Positions 24,845-27,413 of a DNA stretch of 27,413 nt are shown one piece after another. The notes under the pieces are model-generated. The model was not told the origin of the DNA. It was given only the letters and a program-made list of their open reading frames with translations, and did not search any database. Position numbers and translations under genes: made by a program. How positions within the stretch are numbered: position 1 is the stretch's first letter; each line of letters opens with the position of its first letter. Where the stretch lies: positions 1-27,413 of the forward strand of contig JAQXHB010000071.1 of assembly GCA_029007015.1 (NCBI GenBank), read 5' to 3'. Origin of the DNA: Bacillota bacterium (GTDB lineage Bacteria; Bacillota; Clostridia; Oscillospirales; Acutalibacteraceae).

Positions 24845-25369
24845 TCAGTTGGTTTCATCCCACGCAACAATACTGCCTGCAGCTCGCGTGGCCGCAAGGT
24901 CGATTATCCGCTGATTGCCCGAGCCGCGAAACCTAAGCGATAAATCCTTTTTTCCCTCCATAAAACGGCCGTCGACGAGCACATCTATCATGCCGAGCAT
25001 CTCATCGGTAACATCAATATGCGGCCGGCCGTCGCCGGTCAACTGCTCATATGTGTATCCCGAATAGCACCACACCGTTTTGTGCGGATAGCGCCGGCGG
25101 AATGTGCGCAGCAGTTTTACCAGTTCGCGCTGATTTTGCGGCTCAAAAGGCTCGCCTCCCAGCAGGGACAGACCCTTGATGTAGTCAGGCTCAAGCGCCT
25201 GCATGATGGCCGCTTCAGTGTCGGCGGTGTAAGCATCGCCATAGTCAAAATCCCACGCAATGCTGTTAAAACAGCCCGGGCAGTGGTGGGTGCAGCCGCT
25301 GACAAACAGCGAAACCCTCACCCCCGGGCCGTTAGCAACATCATGGGTCTTTATGCTTGCATAGTTCAT
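24845..25369 (-). CDS. nrdG: Anaerobic ribonucleotide reductase activase NrdG
   Basis: A 174-residue radical-SAM enzyme. The cluster-binding motif is C26, C30 and C33 in SGCTHHCPGCFN, followed by the SAM-binding LLGGEPFEPQN segment typical of NrdG. It cleaves S-adenosylmethionine to place the glycyl radical on NrdD, encoded 13 bases upstream. The start ATG at 25369 follows GAGG. The protein contains the usual early NGPGVRVSLFVSGC stretch and is of normal length. Activity would require strict absence of oxygen. Confidence 0.95.
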   Translation of the reverse strand: MNYASIKTHDVANGPGVRVSLFVSGCTHHCPGCFNSIAWDFDYGDAYTADTEAAIMQALEPDYIKGLSLLGGEPFEPQNQRELVKLLRTFRRRYPHKTVWCYSGYTYEQLTGDGRPHIDVTDEMLGMIDVLVDGRFMEGKKDLSLRFRGSGNQRIIDLAATRAAGSIVAWDETN

Positions 25370-25382
25370 CCCATCGCCTCAG

Positions 25383-27413
25383 TTACAGGTGCAAAACGCG
25401 CGACTTGATTTCCTTGGTCTTGCCCTCGTTCCAGTAATTCTCACCAAGATAGCCGCAGGTGCGTCTGGTGACATTCATTTTGGCGTGGTCCTTGTTGTGG
25501 CACTGCGGGCACTCCCACTCGTTGTCATCGTTAATAATTATTTCGCCGTCGTAGCCGCACAACTGGCAGTAGTCCGACTTGGTGTTGAACTCGGCGTACT
25601 GGATATTTTCGTAAATAAACTTGACAACATCCTTGAGCGCCTCCAGATTGTGGCGCATGTTGGGTATCTCGACATAACTGATGGCGCCGCCGGGCGACAG
25701 ACGCTGGAACTCGCTTTCGATACTGAACTTGGTAAAGGCGTCGACCTTCTCGCGCACATCAACATGGTAGGAGTTGGTGTAGTAGCCCTTGTCGGTGATA
25801 TCGGTAACAACACCGTACTTGCCCTGGTCTATACGCGCAAAGCGGTAGCATAGACTCTCGGCGGGCGTGCCGTAGAGCGAGAAGCCGATGCCGGTGGCGT
25901 CACGCCATTTGTAGCAGGTGTCACGCAGATAGGTCATCAGGCGCAAGGCAAAGTCCTTGCCCTCCGGCTCGGTCTGGCTGCAGCCCTTGACCAGTTTGGT
26001 CACCTCGTAAATGCCGATATATCCCAGCGATATGGTGGAGTAATTGTCCATCAGGTACTTGTCAATTGTCTCGCCCGAATTGAGTCGGGCGATGGCGCCA
26101 TACTGCCAGTGAACGGGAGAAACATCGCTCACCGTACCCCTCAGAGCGTTGTGACGGCACATCAGCGCCTCATAGCACAACTCCAGCCGCTTATCCAGTT
26201 CGGCCCAGAATTCATCCTCGCTCTCGGGCACAAAGCGTCCGCCGTTGGTGACGGCCAGACCGACCTGCGGCAAATTGATAGACACCACGCCCTGATTGAA
26301 ACGGCCCTCGTACTTGTACTTGCCCGTCTCGGGGTCAATCCAGTCGGTCAGGAATGAGCGGCATCCCATCGGTGAAAATACATTGCCGTTGTGGGTCTCG
26401 CGCATAATCTTGGCAGAAATGTAGTCGGGGTACATACGCTTGGCCGAGCACTTAACAGCCAGTTCGGTGATGTAATCGTACTTGCCGCCCTTCAGGCAGT
26501 TGTTCTCATCCAGCACATAAACCAGTTTCGGGAAGGCCGGCGTGATGTAAACGCCCTTTGAATTTTTGATACCCTGCAGGCGCTGATTGAGCACCTCCTC
26601 AAATATCATGGCGTTCTCTTCAACATACTCGTCATCGTCCTTGAGGTGCATAAACAGGGTTACGAAAGGCGACTGGCCGTTGGTGGTCATCAGGGTGTTT
26701 ATCTGATACTGAATGGTCTGCACGCCGGAACGCAGTTCATCCCTGACCCGCTCGCTAACCAGGCGGTCAATAATCTCCGTCGGAGTGCTGTCGCCGCAGG
26801 CAGCCTCTATCCTTGCGCGGAATTTGTCGCGGCTACGGCGCAGATATTTACCGAGGTGGCTCAAATCAACCGACTGGCCGCCGTACTGATTGGAAGCAAC
26901 ATTGGCGATGATTTGGGTGGTCACATTGCAGGCCACTTGGAAGCCCTTGGGGCTCTCAATCATCTTGCCGTTTATCATTGTGCCGTTGTCCAGCATGTCA
27001 CCGATGTTTATCAGGCAGCAGTTGAATATGGGCTGGACAAAGTAGTCGGCGTCGTGGAAGTGGAATATGCCCTCATCGTGGGCCTTGCTGAGTTTTTCGG
27101 GCAGCAGCACGCGGCGGGTCAGGTCGCGTGACACTTCACCTGCGATATAGTCGCGCTGGGTCGAGGCGATAACGGTGTTTTTGTTGCTGTTTTCCTCGGC
27201 CAGTTCCTTGTTCTCATTGCGCAGCAGTGAAAGGATGGACTCATCGGTGGTGTTGGCCTTTCGCACAAGGGCGCGGTTGTAGCGGTAAACGATGTACTGC
27301 TTGGCCAGCGCAAACTTTTTGAAATCCATCAGGCGGCGCTCGATGATATCCTGGATGTCCTCAACCAGTATGCGGGCGCGCTTCTTGTCCTCTATATACT
27401 TGATTATGGCGTC
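25383..27413 (-). CDS. nrdD: Anaerobic (class III) ribonucleoside-triphosphate reductase NrdD, 5' end missing
   Basis: The frame is open from the right edge (27413) to the TAA at 25383, giving 676 residues. The ATG at 27329 is not the true start: the 28 codons before it (ending IQDIIERRLMDFKK) belong to an N-terminal ATP-cone domain, most of which lies outside the window. The catalytic body includes FHDADYFVQPIFNCCLINIG and VACNVTTQIIANVASNQYGG. The C-terminus has two CxxC pairs for zinc (CQLCG and CPQCH) and the radical site RRTCGYLGENYWNEG, with the glycine encoded at 25452-25454. NrdD reduces ribonucleotides using a glycyl radical and formate, so it works only anaerobically. It leads the nrdD-nrdG-dut operon; any promoter or NrdR boxes would be beyond the edge. 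Confidence 0.96.
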   Translation of the reverse strand, partial: DAIIKYIEDKKRARILVEDIQDIIERRLMDFKKFALAKQYIVYRYNRALVRKANTTDESILSLLRNENKELAEENSNKNTVIASTQRDYIAGEVSRDLTRRVLLPEKLSKAHDEGIFHFHDADYFVQPIFNCCLINIGDMLDNGTMINGKMIESPKGFQVACNVTTQIIANVASNQYGGQSVDLSHLGKYLRRSRDKFRARIEAACGDSTPTEIIDRLVSERVRDELRSGVQTIQYQINTLMTTNGQSPFVTLFMHLKDDDEYVEENAMIFEEVLNQRLQGIKNSKGVYITPAFPKLVYVLDENNCLKGGKYDYITELAVKCSAKRMYPDYISAKIMRETHNGNVFSPMGCRSFLTDWIDPETGKYKYEGRFNQGVVSINLPQVGLAVTNGGRFVPESEDEFWAELDKRLELCYEALMCRHNALRGTVSDVSPVHWQYGAIARLNSGETIDKYLMDNYSTISLGYIGIYEVTKLVKGCSQTEPEGKDFALRLMTYLRDTCYKWRDATGIGFSLYGTPAESLCYRFARIDQGKYGVVTDITDKGYYTNSYHVDVREKVDAFTKFSIESEFQRLSPGGAISYVEIPNMRHNLEALKDVVKFIYENIQYAEFNTKSDYCQLCGYDGEIIINDDNEWECPQCHNKDHAKMNVTRRTCGYLGENYWNEGKTKEIKSRVLHL

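Noticed and set aside
1..27413. CRISPR arrays, tRNA or rRNA genes, insertion sequences
   Set aside because: No regularly spaced repeats, no recognisable tRNA cloverleaf or rRNA segment in the gaps, and no transposase-like product were seen.

Overview
The window looks like a chromosomal segment of an anaerobic, Gram-positive, probably spore-forming Clostridia member, most likely an uncultured gut Oscillospirales/Ruminococcaceae-type bacterium. The evidence is an oxygen-sensitive class III ribonucleotide reductase with its activase, a TepA-YlzJ-FtsK/SpoIIIE gene order as in Bacillota, a domain-swapped GH3 beta-glucosidase of the kind known from rumen and gut clostridia, strong GGAGG ribosome sites, and GC-rich coding DNA with AT-rich intergenic promoters. 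The genus assignment is inference. No rRNA, tRNA, CRISPR array, integrase or transposase was seen, and no gene-free stretch exceeds about 210 bases.

Layout. 1-1059 (-) is the 5' part of an ABC exporter with an extra N-terminal domain. 1220-7254 (+) is a compact set of eight phage head genes: small and large terminase, portal, prohead protease, major capsid protein and three connector/neck-type proteins. It stops abruptly at a terminator, with no tail, lysis, integrase or replication genes. 7294-11779 (-) is a MoxR ATPase - DUF58 - transglutaminase operon. 11953-13492 (-) holds an AEC-family transporter and queH. 13696-18006 (+) is tepA - ylzJ-like - uppP - ftsK/spoIIIE. 18097-21379 (-) holds a short Dxs-like enzyme and a fused NAD(P)H-hydrate epimerase/dehydratase. 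21555-24272 (+) is the GH3 glucosidase. 24387 to the right edge (-) is nrdD - nrdG - dut.

How the parts work together. Most genes are conserved housekeeping functions: envelope lipid recycling (uppP), chromosome translocation (ftsK), tRNA modification (queH), cofactor repair (nnr) and anaerobic dNTP supply (nrdD, nrdG, dut). Hairpins lie at all three convergent junctions and below queH, and good sigma-A-type promoters precede most host operons.

The exception is the head-gene cassette. Its order matches the head half of PBSX-like phages (xtmA, xtmB, xkdE, xkdF, xkdG and then neck genes). Every ORF is intact, TerL keeps its ATPase and nuclease residues, and the protease keeps candidate His and Ser residues. 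It sits between host genes as a tailless, integrase-less unit without a convincing sigma-A promoter. This resembles the morphogenesis block of capsid-forming phage-inducible islands that borrow helper tails, or a domesticated or gene-transfer-agent-like locus, or a well-preserved prophage remnant. It is the best candidate for an undescribed system here. Secondary points of interest are a Dxs-like enzyme lacking the two expected phosphate-binding arginines, TTCACT-type repeats around the AEC/tepA divergent promoters, and repeated YxVPx motifs in the FtsK linker.
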